A stretch of 64,000 nt of DNA from Rufibacter sp. LB8. GTDB lineage: Bacteria > Bacteroidota > Bacteroidia > Cytophagales > Hymenobacteraceae. The notes below the pieces were generated by a model that saw nothing but the letters and a program-made list of their open reading frames with translations, was not told where the DNA came from and did no database searches. The DNA lies in the NCBI RefSeq assembly GCF_014876185.1, contig NZ_JADALJ010000001.1:1426001-1490000 (forward strand), read 5' to 3'. Positions 26,022 through 34,114 of the stretch are shown here, piece by piece. The position numbers and the translations under genes were made by a program. Positions within the stretch are counted from its first letter, which is position 1. Every line of letters starts with the position of its first letter.

Positions 26022-26873
26022 ATGGAAATATTAGGCTACATAGCGGCACTTATCATTGGCATTTCACTGGGATTGATCGGCGGGGGCGGCTCCATCTTGA
26101 CCGTACCGGCCCTTGTGTACTTGCTGGGCCTGGACCCGGTCATCTCCACCGCTTACTCGCTCTTCATCGTGGGCCTCACCAGCCTGGTGGGCAGTTACCG
26201 CTTTTACAAACAAGGCTTGGTAAGTTTGAAGACAGCCCTGGTCTTCGGCCTGCCTTCCATTGTGGCCGTGTACGCCACCCGGCGCTACATCGTGCCCGCC
26301 ATCCCTGATAGCATCTTCACCGTGGGCAGTTATGAAGTGACCAAAGGTATCCTTTTGATGCTTCTGTTCGCCGCGTTGATGGTGTTTGCCTCCATCAGCA
26401 TGATCCGGCAGTACCGAAAAGTAAATGGCGGGGCGGCGGCGGACGAAAACGTGGACCACGGCATCCTTGAAGAGAATGGCACATCTGAAACCCTTTCCCA
26501 ACCAAAATTCAACTATGCCGGCATCTTAGCTGAGGGCGCTGTTGTGGGCACCCTGACCGGTTTGGTAGGCGCGGGCGGCGGTTTCCTGATCATCCCTGCG
26601 CTGGTGCTCTTCTCCAAGCTGGACATGAAGATGGCGGTGGGCACCTCCCTGCTCATCATCGCGGCCAAGTCCCTCTTCGGGTTTATGGGTGATGTGGCCA
26701 ACTATGAGATTGACTGGGCGTTTCTGGGCATTTTCTCCTCGCTTTCCATCGTGGGCATCTTTATAGGTTCTTACTTCTCCGCCAAGATCCACGCCGACAA
26801 GCTCAAGACCGCCTTCGGTTGGTTTGTGCTGGTGATGGGCGTGTACATCATTGTCAAAGAGCTCTTCTTTTAA
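26022..26873 (+). CDS. Sulfite exporter TauE/SafE family protein
   Basis: A 283-residue membrane protein with two homologous halves, each beginning with the family glycine motif: [24 protein letters not shown] at the N-terminus and [20 protein letters not shown]-like sequence near 175-195, separated by a charged loop near 125-160. About eight membrane segments. TauE/SafE proteins export sulfite, sulfoacetate or other organosulfur anions. Given the persulfide dioxygenases on both sides, sulfite export is the likely role. Single-gene unit under operator site 5; the next operator follows within 25 bp of the stop. Confidence 0.9.
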   Translation: MEILGYIAALIIGISLGLIGGGGSILTVPALVYLLGLDPVISTAYSLFIVGLTSLVGSYRFYKQGLVSLKTALVFGLPSIVAVYATRRYIVPAIPDSIFTVGSYEVTKGILLMLLFAALMVFASISMIRQYRKVNGGAAADENVDHGILEENGTSETLSQPKFNYAGILAEGAVVGTLTGLVGAGGGFLIIPALVLFSKLDMKMAVGTSLLIIAAKSLFGFMGDVANYEIDWAFLGIFSSLSIVGIFIGSYFSAKIHADKLKTAFGWFVLVMGVYIIVKELFF

Positions 26874-26896
26874 TAATTCTTCCAGGCCTGGCCTTA

Positions 26897-26941
26897 TGTA
26901 ACCTAAGTCACTGACCGGACGATTATTACCTTATACTTTTG
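26897..26941 (+). promoter_or_regulatory. Crp/Fnr-type operator and -7 box for MBL-rhodanese 2 (site 6)
   Basis: TGTAACCTAAGTCACT (26897-26912), identical to site 3; centre 33.5 bp before TTTG of TACTTTTG (26934-26941). Leader about 31 bases. Confidence 0.82.
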
Positions 26942-26976
26942 TAGCGTAAAATTCAAACACCAATCACCAAAAAACC

Positions 26977-28389
26977 ATGCTAGTAGAACAAATATATACC
27001 GGGTGTCTGGCGCAGGGCGCCTACTATGTAGAAAGCAACGGCGAAGCTGTTATCATTGACCCGCTCCGCGAAATCCAGCCGTACCTTGTCAAAGCCGAAA
27101 GCCGCGGCGCGAAAATCAAATACGTCCTGGAGACGCACTTCCACGCCGACTTCGTGAGCGGACACGTGGACTTGGCCAAGGCGACAGGCGCACAGATCGT
27201 GTTCGGACCCAACGCGGTGACCACCTATGACGCCTACATCGCCAAAGACGGCGAAGAATTGAAAGTGGGTGAGGTGACCATCAAAGTATTGCACACCCCA
27301 GGCCATACCATGGAGTCCACCACTTATCTCTTGCAAGACGAGAACGGCAAGGATTACGCCCTTTTCTCCGGCGACACGCTGTTCATCGGGGACGTGGGCA
27401 GACCGGACCTGGCCGCCAAGTCTGAGCTGACCCAGGACCAACTGGCCGGCCACCTGTATGACTCACTCCGCAACAAGATCATGCCGCTGGCCGATGAGGT
27501 GCTGGTGTATCCGGCGCACGGGGCGGGTTCTGCCTGCGGCAAGAATATGAGCAAAGAGACCTTTGACACGCTGGGCCACCAGAAAGAAACCAACTACGCC
27601 CTGCGCGCAGACATGACCCGGGAGGAGTTCATCCAGGAGGTGACTGACGGCCTTACCCCTCCGCCAAGTTACTTCCCGCTCAACGTACAAATGAACAAGC
27701 AGGGCTATGACAACATAGCTGATGTCTTGGAGAAAGGCTTGCAGGCCCTGAGCCCTGAGGCGTTTGAGTTAGTCGCCAACGAGACCGGTGCTTTGGTGCT
27801 GGACACCAGAAACCCGGAGGACTTTGCCAAGGGCTTCATCCCCAACGCCATCAACATAGGCATTGACGGAAACTTCGCGCCATGGGTAGGCACTTTGATC
27901 CCAGACATCAAGCAGCAGATTTTGCTGGTAACAGAAGAAGGCCGTGAGGAAGAGGTAGTGACCCGCCTGGCACGTGTTGGCTATGATTACACCATCGGAT
28001 ATTTGAAGGGTGGCTTCACCGCCTGGCAAAATGCTGGTAAGGAGACAGACACCATCACTTCTATCTCACCAACAGAGTTTGAACAGCGCTATAAGGAGGA
28101 CAGCACTATAAGAGTAATTGATGTGCGCAAGCCAAGCGAGTACCAGTCTGAGCACGTGGAGACGGCTAGCAACGCTCCTCTGGACTACCTGAATGACTAT
28201 CTGGCAGAAATCCCGAAGGACGAGGAAGTGTATTTGCATTGCGCTGGTGGCTACCGCTCCATGATTGCAGGGTCCATCTTGAAAGCGCGGGGTTATGACA
28301 ACTTGGTGAACGTGCAGGAAGGCTTTAAAGGCATCTCAGGGACCAACGTTCCCAGAACCGCCTTCGTGTGTCCTTCTACCTTGAAGTAA
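26977..28389 (+). CDS. MBL-fold hydrolase with two rhodanese domains (persulfide dioxygenase-like), copy 2
   Basis: A 470-residue paralogue of the copy at 20856, with the same order. The MBL domain has THFHADF, HTPGHTMES, GDTLFIGDVGRPDL and YPAHGAGSACGKN. The first rhodanese domain (VLDTRNPEDFAKGF...) ends in LLVTEEG without a catalytic Cys. The second has YLHCAGGYRSM with the active Cys, and the C-terminus has a further Cys in FVCPST. The two copies differ along their whole length, so they are not a recent duplication. It has its own operator and a stem-loop after the stop. It probably oxidises sulfane sulfur to sulfite, with sulfur transfer through rhodanese. Confidence 0.9.
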   Translation: MLVEQIYTGCLAQGAYYVESNGEAVIIDPLREIQPYLVKAESRGAKIKYVLETHFHADFVSGHVDLAKATGAQIVFGPNAVTTYDAYIAKDGEELKVGEVTIKVLHTPGHTMESTTYLLQDENGKDYALFSGDTLFIGDVGRPDLAAKSELTQDQLAGHLYDSLRNKIMPLADEVLVYPAHGAGSACGKNMSKETFDTLGHQKETNYALRADMTREEFIQEVTDGLTPPPSYFPLNVQMNKQGYDNIADVLEKGLQALSPEAFELVANETGALVLDTRNPEDFAKGFIPNAINIGIDGNFAPWVGTLIPDIKQQILLVTEEGREEEVVTRLARVGYDYTIGYLKGGFTAWQNAGKETDTITSISPTEFEQRYKEDSTIRVIDVRKPSEYQSEHVETASNAPLDYLNDYLAEIPKDEEVYLHCAGGYRSMIAGSILKARGYDNLVNVQEGFKGISGTNVPRTAFVCPSTLK

Positions 28390-28395
28390 GAAAAC

Positions 28396-28433
28396 GCCAG
28401 CGCCCGAATACCCCCCAGATCTTGGGCGCTGGC
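28396..28433 (+). terminator. Stem-loop after MBL-rhodanese 2
   Basis: Perfect 10-bp stem GCCAGCGCCC/GGGCGCTGGC, followed by TTAAATTT. The T run is weak. Confidence 0.7.
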
Positions 28434-28456
28434 TTAAATTTAACATTTTTTACCAG

Positions 28457-28501
28457 GGTGACATAAGTCACTGAACCACCCCTACAAAATCTGGACCTTT
28501 G
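28457..28501 (+). promoter_or_regulatory. Crp/Fnr-type operator and -7 box for the rhodanese-YeeE operon (site 7)
   Basis: GGTGACATAAGTCACT (28457-28472); centre 33.5 bp before TTTG of GACCTTTG (28494-28501). The leader is long (about 145 bases) and structured. Confidence 0.78.
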
Positions 28502-28542
28502 TAGAGTAATTGAAAACCAGCTGAAAGCATAGGACATAAAAA

Positions 28543-28580
28543 TGTTTTTAGCTTGTTTTCTGAAAAACAGGCCAAAAACG
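28543..28580. repeat. Dispersed near-palindrome, copy 9, in an mRNA leader
   Basis: TGTTTTTAGCTTGTTTTC against GAAAAACAGGCCAAAAACG. A second stem, GGGCCGGC/GCTGGCCC type (28602-28623), follows. Both lie between site 7 and the rhodanese ATG. Confidence 0.65.
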
Positions 28581-28650
28581 AAAAGACAGACAAAACAAAA
28601 AGGGCCGGCTTCATTGCTGGCCCAAATCACCTTTCAAAAGACAAATAGCC

Positions 28651-28977
28651 ATGTTTAATTTATTTAAATCAGCCCCGCAGAACTATCAAGATTTAGATGG
28701 GCTATCGTTTAAAACGGCTTATAACAAAGCCGGCAAAGCCGAACTGTTGGACGTACGCACTCCTGGCGAATTTGCGTCTGGTACCATTCCTGGCGCAAAA
28801 AACCTGGATGTGATGTCCCCTGAATTCAAATCGGCCATTGACCAGCTGGACAAGGACAAAGAGTACTTTGTCTTCTGCCGCAGCGGCAACCGCAGCGGCT
28901 CCGCCTGCCAGCTCTTGGCAGAGAAAGGCCTGAAGGCACATAATTTGCAGGGTGGCGTAGGTGCCTGGCCCAGGTAA
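28651..28977 (+). CDS. Single-domain rhodanese sulfurtransferase
   Basis: A 108-residue cytoplasmic rhodanese. ELLDVRTPGEFASGTIPGAKNLDV is the first conserved part and FVFCRSGNRSGSA the active-site loop with catalytic Cys. Such proteins pass sulfane sulfur between thiosulfate or persulfides and acceptors. It heads a run of genes, rhodanese-YeeE-YeeE-MFS, under operator site 7. It is probably the cytoplasmic receiver for thiosulfate taken up by the YeeE pair. Confidence 0.9.
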   Translation: MFNLFKSAPQNYQDLDGLSFKTAYNKAGKAELLDVRTPGEFASGTIPGAKNLDVMSPEFKSAIDQLDKDKEYFVFCRSGNRSGSACQLLAEKGLKAHNLQGGVGAWPR

Positions 28978-29031
28978 TTCAAAGAAGTTTAACCATAGTA
29001 GCGAAACAGCCTTCTAGAAAGATTTATAATT

Positions 29032-29589
29032 ATGTTAGAAACACTTAGTCAGCCCTGGCCTTGGTACGTGTCTGGGGCGGTGATTGCCCTGATCATGGTC
29101 ATCATGCTCTTCTTTGGGAAGTCATTCGGTTTCTCTGCGAATCTCCGGATTATCTGCTCTGCCTGCGGAGCCGGAAAACACGTGCCGTTCTTTGACTTCA
29201 ACTGGAAAAACCAGCTTTGGAACATTCTTTTCTTGGTGGGCGCCGTCCTGGGCGGTTGGATTTCTTCTACCTTCCTCTCCACTGGCGAGGCGGTGCAGAT
29301 CTCGCAGGCCACCATTCAGGACCTACAGCAACTAGGCTTCTCTGCCCCGCAGGGAATGCAACCCGAGGAGCTGTTCGGGATGGAATCACTCCTCAGCTTT
29401 AAGACCATAGCACTCTTGTTGGGCGGCGGATTATTGATTGGGTTTGGGTCACGGTACGCGGGTGGCTGTACCTCTGGGCACGCCATCAGTGGCTTGTCTG
29501 ACCTGCAGTGGCCATCATTGGTGGCCGTGATTGGCTTCTTCATTGGGGGCCTTATCATGACATTCCTGCTGTACCCACTTATTTTCTAA
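29032..29589 (+). CDS. YeeE/YedE family transporter, N-terminal-type half
   Basis: A 185-residue membrane protein of the YeeE/YedE (DUF395) family, with about four to five membrane segments. Conserved cysteines occur in ICSACGAG (near 39-46) and in RYAGGCTSGHAISG (near 141-154), the family signature. YeeE from E. coli and relatives carries thiosulfate through such cysteines. It forms a pair with the next gene, together equal to one full-length YeeE. Under operator site 7, 54 bp after the rhodanese. Confidence 0.88.
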   Translation: MLETLSQPWPWYVSGAVIALIMVIMLFFGKSFGFSANLRIICSACGAGKHVPFFDFNWKNQLWNILFLVGAVLGGWISSTFLSTGEAVQISQATIQDLQQLGFSAPQGMQPEELFGMESLLSFKTIALLLGGGLLIGFGSRYAGGCTSGHAISGLSDLQWPSLVAVIGFFIGGLIMTFLLYPLIF

Positions 29590-29624
29590 AGAATTTTTCA
29601 TCAAAGACATAAAGAAATAGCCCT

Positions 29625-30038
29625 ATGAAAGGACTGAAATTTATATTGACGGGGATTCTCTTCGGGATTGTGATGAGCAAGTCTGAGGCTATCTCTTGGT
29701 ACCGTATCCAAGAAATGTTCCGGTTCCAATCATTCCACATGTACGGCATCATTGGGACGGCCGTGGTGTTAGGCGTCATAGCCGTTTACCTGATCAAAAA
29801 ATACAAGATGCGCGACTACCAGGGCAATCCCATCACCTTTACGCCCAAGGAGAAGTCCATTCCAAGGTATCTGTTTGGGGGCATCATCTTCGGTTTGGGC
29901 TGGGCGCTGGTAGGCGCTTGTCCGGGACCTTTGTTCGTGAACCTGGGCTATGCGTACTGGCCTATTTTGATTGCCATCTTCGGGGGCGTGGTAGGTACGT
30001 ATATGTACGGCGTCCTCAAAGACCGACTTCCTCACTAA
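29625..30038 (+). CDS. YeeE/YedE family transporter, second half (DUF6691-type)
   Basis: A 137-residue membrane protein with about four membrane segments and the conserved GACPGPLFVNLG signature (Cys near 108), which is the second thiol site of the YeeE pore. The region LFGIVMSKSEAISWYRIQEMFRF near the N-terminus is typical of the small YeeE/YedE half. It pairs with the preceding gene at 29032. A palindromic repeat lies between its stop and the MFS gene. Confidence 0.88.
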   Translation: MKGLKFILTGILFGIVMSKSEAISWYRIQEMFRFQSFHMYGIIGTAVVLGVIAVYLIKKYKMRDYQGNPITFTPKEKSIPRYLFGGIIFGLGWALVGACPGPLFVNLGYAYWPILIAIFGGVVGTYMYGVLKDRLPH

Positions 30039-30045
30039 TCTCTTT

Positions 30046-30086
30046 TCCGTTTTTGGCCTGTTTTCATTAAAACAGGCCAAAAACGG
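30046..30086. repeat. Dispersed near-palindrome, copy 10
   Basis: Perfect arms CCGTTTTTGGCCTGTTTT and its complement around CATT. The GGCCTG core shows matched changes in both arms compared with copy 1. Confidence 0.85.
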
Positions 30087-30122
30087 TTTACTTTGACTAT
30101 CCAATCTGACCCATCTAAACCT

Positions 30123-31376
30123 ATGAATGCCCTACCCGAAACAAAGCTTGGCTTGAAAGAAAACGCATCACAGTTCTGGCTGTTGGTGCTGGTCAACGGA
30201 TTTGTGGGGGCCATGGTGGGCTTGGAGCGGTCGGTGATTCCTGAGTTTGCCGAAACAGTATTCAATCTGAGCGGACATACGGCCCTGCTGTCGTTTATCG
30301 TGGCGTTTGGGCTGGCCAAGTCGTTTGCCAACCTCATGATGGGGCGCCTGGCCAAGCGGTACAGCCGTAAAGCTTTATTGACCTTCGGTTGGTTTTTTGC
30401 TTTGCCCGTGCCTTGGTTGTTGCTTTACGCTGAGAGTTGGAGCTGGGTCATCTTTGCTAACGTGCTGTTGGGCTTAAACCAAGGCTTGGCCTGGTCCTCT
30501 ACCGTGGTCATGAAGATTGACTTAGTGGGTGAAAAGAATAGAGGGCTGGCCATGGGCATCAACGAGTTCGCCGGGTATCTGGCCATAGGGCTGGTGGCGT
30601 TTCTGGCGGGCTATATTGCGGCTGAGTCGGGGAACGTGACCTACGCCTTTATTCCGGGCATCGGGTTTTCCATTATAGGCTTGTTGCTCACTATTTTCCT
30701 GGTAAAAGACACGCAATCCCATGCCAGTACTGAAGCTAAGCAGACTACTATTCCGCTCTTATCTAACATCTGGAAAGACACTACCTGCCGCAATGGCAAC
30801 CTGGGCTCGGTGACCTTGAACGGTTTTGTAAATAACCTTAACGACGGCATTCTCTGGGGACTGTTACCGGTGTTACTGGCCACCAAAGGCTATTCCCTGG
30901 CGCAGACCGGACTGCTGGCCGGTATCTACCCCGTGGTTTGGGGATTGGGCCAACTAGTGACGGGCAAGCTAGGCGATGTGTACTGTAAAAAGCAGTTACT
31001 TACCCTGGGCATGGTCCTGCAAGGAATAGCCATCGGTCTGCTGCTCTTCGCTGGAGCAATTCCGATACTAGTAACAGCCTTAGTTTTGCTTGGAGCCGGA
31101 ACGGCGCTGGTGTACCCTAATTTCCTGTCTGTGGTGGCGGAGAATACGCATCCTTCGCAGAGACCCCAGAGCTTGGGTATCTTCCGGTTCTGGCGCGACT
31201 TCGGGTACGTGGCGGGGGCTGTGGCGGCGGGCGTGTTCAGTGATTTGTTCGGCTTGGATGCGGTTTTGCTGGGTACGGCTTTGTTGACCGTTGGGGCCGG
31301 CATCCTGTCCGAGGTGCGCATGTGCTGCACCACGAAAGTGCTTTGGCCCAGTCAAACCTGCATCACCGCCCAATAA
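30123..31376 (+). CDS. MFS transporter
   Basis: A 417-residue transporter with about twelve membrane segments. Between segments 2 and 3 is GRLAKRYSRKALLTFGW, the usual MFS loop. Further features are LGLNQGLAWSSTVVMKIDLVG and GLGQLVTGKLGDVYCKKQLL in the second half. Frame start at 30093 (TTG) is rejected in favour of ATG at 30123. The C-terminal 20 residues (KVLWPSQTCITAQ) look unusual and could follow a small frameshift. Substrate unknown; the position after the rhodanese-YeeE genes suggests a sulfur-related anion. Confidence 0.85.
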   Translation: MNALPETKLGLKENASQFWLLVLVNGFVGAMVGLERSVIPEFAETVFNLSGHTALLSFIVAFGLAKSFANLMMGRLAKRYSRKALLTFGWFFALPVPWLLLYAESWSWVIFANVLLGLNQGLAWSSTVVMKIDLVGEKNRGLAMGINEFAGYLAIGLVAFLAGYIAAESGNVTYAFIPGIGFSIIGLLLTIFLVKDTQSHASTEAKQTTIPLLSNIWKDTTCRNGNLGSVTLNGFVNNLNDGILWGLLPVLLATKGYSLAQTGLLAGIYPVVWGLGQLVTGKLGDVYCKKQLLTLGMVLQGIAIGLLLFAGAIPILVTALVLLGAGTALVYPNFLSVVAENTHPSQRPQSLGIFRFWRDFGYVAGAVAAGVFSDLFGLDAVLLGTALLTVGAGILSEVRMCCTTKVLWPSQTCITAQ

Positions 31377-31429
31377 AACGAAAAAAATCAAGTTCATTGA
31401 GAAGTACTGTTTGTATAGATAAAGAGAAA

Positions 31430-31801
31430 ATGAAGAGTTATTTGCTTTTAGGTATTAGCGTTTTGCTACTGCTGTTCACCCTGCACAAGCCGCCCCAAGC
31501 GGTAAGCCGGTGGGTAGGCCCGGAGCAGTCTGTCCTAAAAAAAGCGTGTGACAACAAAAAATACACGGCCAGGCGCACCTGTAAAAAGAAGTGCCTTACC
31601 CATCAAACCCACTCCTCCCCAGAAAACAGCGCCGGTACCGTGACTGATTGTGGCTCAGCGATTTATGCGCTAGTTGTAAACGCCATGGCTATGCCCGCTG
31701 TTCACTTCTATCCTGAGGCGGAAGTGAAAGGCAGCCTTTTAGCGGTGGCTTACCTCCCCCCTCCCTTGGAGCAGGAACCCAACCCTCCCCGATTTTCTTA
31801 A
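31430..31801 (+). CDS. Small exported protein ending in EPNPPRFS
   Basis: A 123-residue protein with an N-terminal signal or anchor (MKSYLLLGISVLLLLFTL), a basic middle with several cysteines (KKACDNK, RRTCKKKCLTHQ) and a short C-terminal motif, EQEPNPPRFS. I do not recognise a family with certainty. The gene at 38793 codes for a protein of the same size with the same kind of signal and the ending EPDPPRLS, and is under a Crp-type operator. The shared tail suggests a family of small envelope proteins in this sulfur region. It overlaps no other gene and lies 53 bp after the MFS stop. Confidence 0.65.
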   Translation: MKSYLLLGISVLLLLFTLHKPPQAVSRWVGPEQSVLKKACDNKKYTARRTCKKKCLTHQTHSSPENSAGTVTDCGSAIYALVVNAMAMPAVHFYPEAEVKGSLLAVAYLPPPLEQEPNPPRFS

Positions 31802-31944
31802 CCTGATGATTTCGCGGTGGCTTCAACGATCTAGCATCCTTTGTCCGATGGAGGGTTCCACTGCGCTTTTGATTCCTTTCACAAAAGGAAAAGGGGCTTG
31901 GACTGTCCATGCCTTTCTCACCTCATTTTAAGATAATCAACCCA

Positions 31945-32820
31945 ATGGAAAATACACCTTTGCAAAAAATATCCTATCTGGTCTTGCGCGTGCTGGGTAG
32001 CCTCATTTTCATCATGGCCGGTTTAAACCATCTGTTTCAGACCGAAGAAGCGGTAGCCAAATTGCAGAAAGCCCCGTTCATGCACCTAACCTCTTGGATT
32101 GCCTCGCCAGAGACCCTTATCATTCTGTCTGGGGTAGGTCTGCTGATAGGCGGTTTGCTTTTGTTAGCAGGGCTACAGACTAAGTGGACGGCAATGTTGC
32201 TGGCCTTGATACTCATTCCCATTACCCTCACTGTGCAGGTGGACAGCCAGGCAGGCAACGGTCCTTTGTTCAAAAACATAGCGCTGTTGGGCATGCTGTT
32301 TTTCTTTTCTGTGAACGGGGCACGCTATTACAGCTTGGACCAATTCATTCAATCTAAACTTTTTCCTAACATGAATATATCCAAAGCCGGCAAAATGTTG
32401 GCCATCTTTGCCATCGCCTTGCTTCCGTTTCTCTCCTCTTGTGCTACCGCTGAAACGAGCACCCAGGTGCCTTCCAAGGCAAGTGCCAAAAACTACGCGG
32501 TGCTCATCAGTCAGCCCAACCATGTGAAAGCCGCCGTGCACACTGCTCAGACCATGACGCCCACCAGTGACTATAAAAGGGATTCTTTTGTGGTGATGGC
32601 CTGCGCCAAATCGGTGGAGGCCTTCGTGAAGGGCAGTGACATGGCCGCTGAGATAGAGAAGGGAAAAGTGGCGGGCGTGCAATACAAAGTCTGCGGCATG
32701 TCCCTGAAACAGTTCAACATCGACCCCGCCACGCTGGTGGAAGGTGTCACCATCATCCCGAACGGCCTCACCTACATGTTTGACTTGCAGGCTCAGGGCT
32801 ATACCACGGTGGAGCTGTAG
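31945..32820 (+). CDS. DoxX membrane domain fused to a DsrE lipoprotein-like domain
   Basis: A 291-residue protein in two parts. Residues 1-140 are DoxX-like, with four membrane segments (ISYLVLRVLGSLIFIMAGLNHLF first). From about residue 143 (ATG at 32371) a new sequence begins, MNISKAGKMLAIFAIALL...LSSC, which is a complete lipoprotein signal with lipobox, followed by a DsrE-like domain (about 180-291) with conserved cysteines in VVMACAKS and YKVCGMSL. So two exported proteins seem joined in frame with no stop between. It may be a true fusion, or translation may restart at 32371. DsrE proteins carry sulfur on cysteine; DoxX partners thiosulfate or quinone reactions in archaea. Confidence 0.8.
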   Translation: MENTPLQKISYLVLRVLGSLIFIMAGLNHLFQTEEAVAKLQKAPFMHLTSWIASPETLIILSGVGLLIGGLLLLAGLQTKWTAMLLALILIPITLTVQVDSQAGNGPLFKNIALLGMLFFFSVNGARYYSLDQFIQSKLFPNMNISKAGKMLAIFAIALLPFLSSCATAETSTQVPSKASAKNYAVLISQPNHVKAAVHTAQTMTPTSDYKRDSFVVMACAKSVEAFVKGSDMAAEIEKGKVAGVQYKVCGMSLKQFNIDPATLVEGVTIIPNGLTYMFDLQAQGYTTVEL

Positions 32821-32864
32821 CCGTTTTGGCCAATTTCCCAGAAAACACCTTAAAAAAGAAAAAG

Positions 32865-33488
32865 ATGTACAGAAATAAATTTTCCTTCAAAAGCATCCCG
32901 GGCTGGGTCTATACCCTGGCCATTTTTGCCGTGCTGTACGCCACTGGCCTGCACACCGAAGTTATTGGCAGGGTTCAACGCCTGCTGCTGGCCACCGGCC
33001 TCAAAAACGCGGAGATGCCCACTGCCCCAAAAACCTCCACGCCGGCTACTTTGACTTCTACCTCTTCGCCTATGGCAGGAGCCGGATTCCAGATGACAGA
33101 CTTAGAGGGCAAGGTGGTAGCGTTTGAGTCTCTCAAAGGCAAGGTCATCTTCCTGAATGTCTGGGCTACCTGGTGCCCGCCGTGCATTGCCGAGATGCCC
33201 AACATCCAGAGCCTCTACGAGAAGGTAGGATCTGACAAGATTGCCTTCGTGATGCTGTCCGTGGACCAGAACGGGATGGACAAGGTGAAGAAATTCATCG
33301 CCAAGAAGGGTTTCACCTTCCCGGTGTACCTGCCGGCCAGCCAGATGCCCGAGGAGTTCAACAGCCCGGCCATCCCGTCCACTTACATCATCTCGCCGCA
33401 AGGCAAGATAGTGGCCCAGCAGAACGGCATGGCCGAATATGACACGCCCGAGGTGATTGACTTCTTGCAGAAGCTGGCTTCAAAGTAA
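32865..33488 (+). CDS. TlpA-like thiol:disulfide oxidoreductase
   Basis: A 207-residue membrane-anchored thioredoxin-like protein. An N-terminal membrane segment (about 13-30) is followed by a linker and the TlpA/ResA domain, with LNVWATWCPPCIAEMP (CPPC motif at 104-107) and IPSTYIISPQGKIV containing the cis-proline. Members reduce periplasmic disulfides, for example in cytochrome c maturation or in sulfur carriers. The frame begins at TTG 32826, but ATG at 32865 is better. It lies 44 bp after the DoxX-DsrE fusion and shares its transcript. Confidence 0.9.
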   Translation: MYRNKFSFKSIPGWVYTLAIFAVLYATGLHTEVIGRVQRLLLATGLKNAEMPTAPKTSTPATLTSTSSPMAGAGFQMTDLEGKVVAFESLKGKVIFLNVWATWCPPCIAEMPNIQSLYEKVGSDKIAFVMLSVDQNGMDKVKKFIAKKGFTFPVYLPASQMPEEFNSPAIPSTYIISPQGKIVAQQNGMAEYDTPEVIDFLQKLASK

Positions 33489-33490
33489 TA

Positions 33491-33536
33491 GTAAGGCCCA
33501 GGCTTGTTTCATGCCTTAAAACAAGCTTGGGCTTAC
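33491..33536 (+). terminator. Stem-loop after the TlpA gene
   Basis: GCCCAGGCTTGTTT against AAACAAGCTTGGGC with one mismatch. No long T run, so its terminator role is moderate. Confidence 0.55.
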
Positions 33537-33587
33537 ATATCCATCAAATAACACCAGAATCATTGTTTAACTTAATTTGAAAGAATT

Positions 33588-34034
33588 ATGAAATTGAAAT
33601 TAGTCATAATGGTTTTGCTAGTCATGTTTCTAGCTCCACTTTCCAATGTTCAGGCACAGGCTACATCGACCGTTAAAAAAACTGAGGAAACCAAGCAACA
33701 CAAGATTGTGTATGACTTGTCAGTAGCAGATACCGCCATGCATGCCGGCTTAATCAGACAATTAAACAACATCAAACGTGGTTGGCCAGATGCTCAGATT
33801 GAAGTGGTGGTACATGGCAAAGCCATCAACCTGCTTGTAGCCGGAAAGTCAACCCAAGCCAGTGCGATTAAGGCGCTACAGGCCAAAGGAGTAGTGTTTG
33901 TTGCATGTGAGAATACCATGAAAAGAGCTAAAGTTGAAAAGAGCCAGCTGTTGCCCAACACACCAACTGTCGTCATGGGCATAGGTGAAATCGTTACCAA
34001 ACAGGAAGAAGGTTGGAGCTATATCAAGTATTAA
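33588..34034 (+). CDS. Periplasmic DsrE-family protein
   Basis: A 148-residue protein with a cleavable signal peptide ending at VQAQA (about residue 25). The mature part has the DsrE/DsrF fold pattern: IVYDLSVADTAMHAGLIRQLNNI, then IEVVVHGKAINLLV and VVFVACENTMKRA with one conserved cysteine. The single Cys could carry a persulfide. It is shorter than the DsrE part of the DoxX fusion and not closely similar. Ends at a palindromic bidirectional terminator shared with the 5'-nucleotidase gene on the other strand. Confidence 0.85.
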   Translation: MKLKLVIMVLLVMFLAPLSNVQAQATSTVKKTEETKQHKIVYDLSVADTAMHAGLIRQLNNIKRGWPDAQIEVVVHGKAINLLVAGKSTQASAIKALQAKGVVFVACENTMKRAKVEKSQLLPNTPTVVMGIGEIVTKQEEGWSYIKY

Positions 34035-34054
34035 ACTTCAAGTACAAATAATAG

Positions 34055-34094
34055 AAAAAGCGCCCCGTCATCGATCGATGACGGGGCGCTTTTT
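34055..34094. terminator. Perfect bidirectional terminator
   Basis: A perfect 40-bp palindrome with half AAAAAGCGCCCCGTCATCGA; T runs on both strands. It separates the convergent DsrE and 5'-nucleotidase genes. Confidence 0.92.
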
Positions 34095-34114
34095 TGTTGA
34101 AAGGTAATGGTTGC

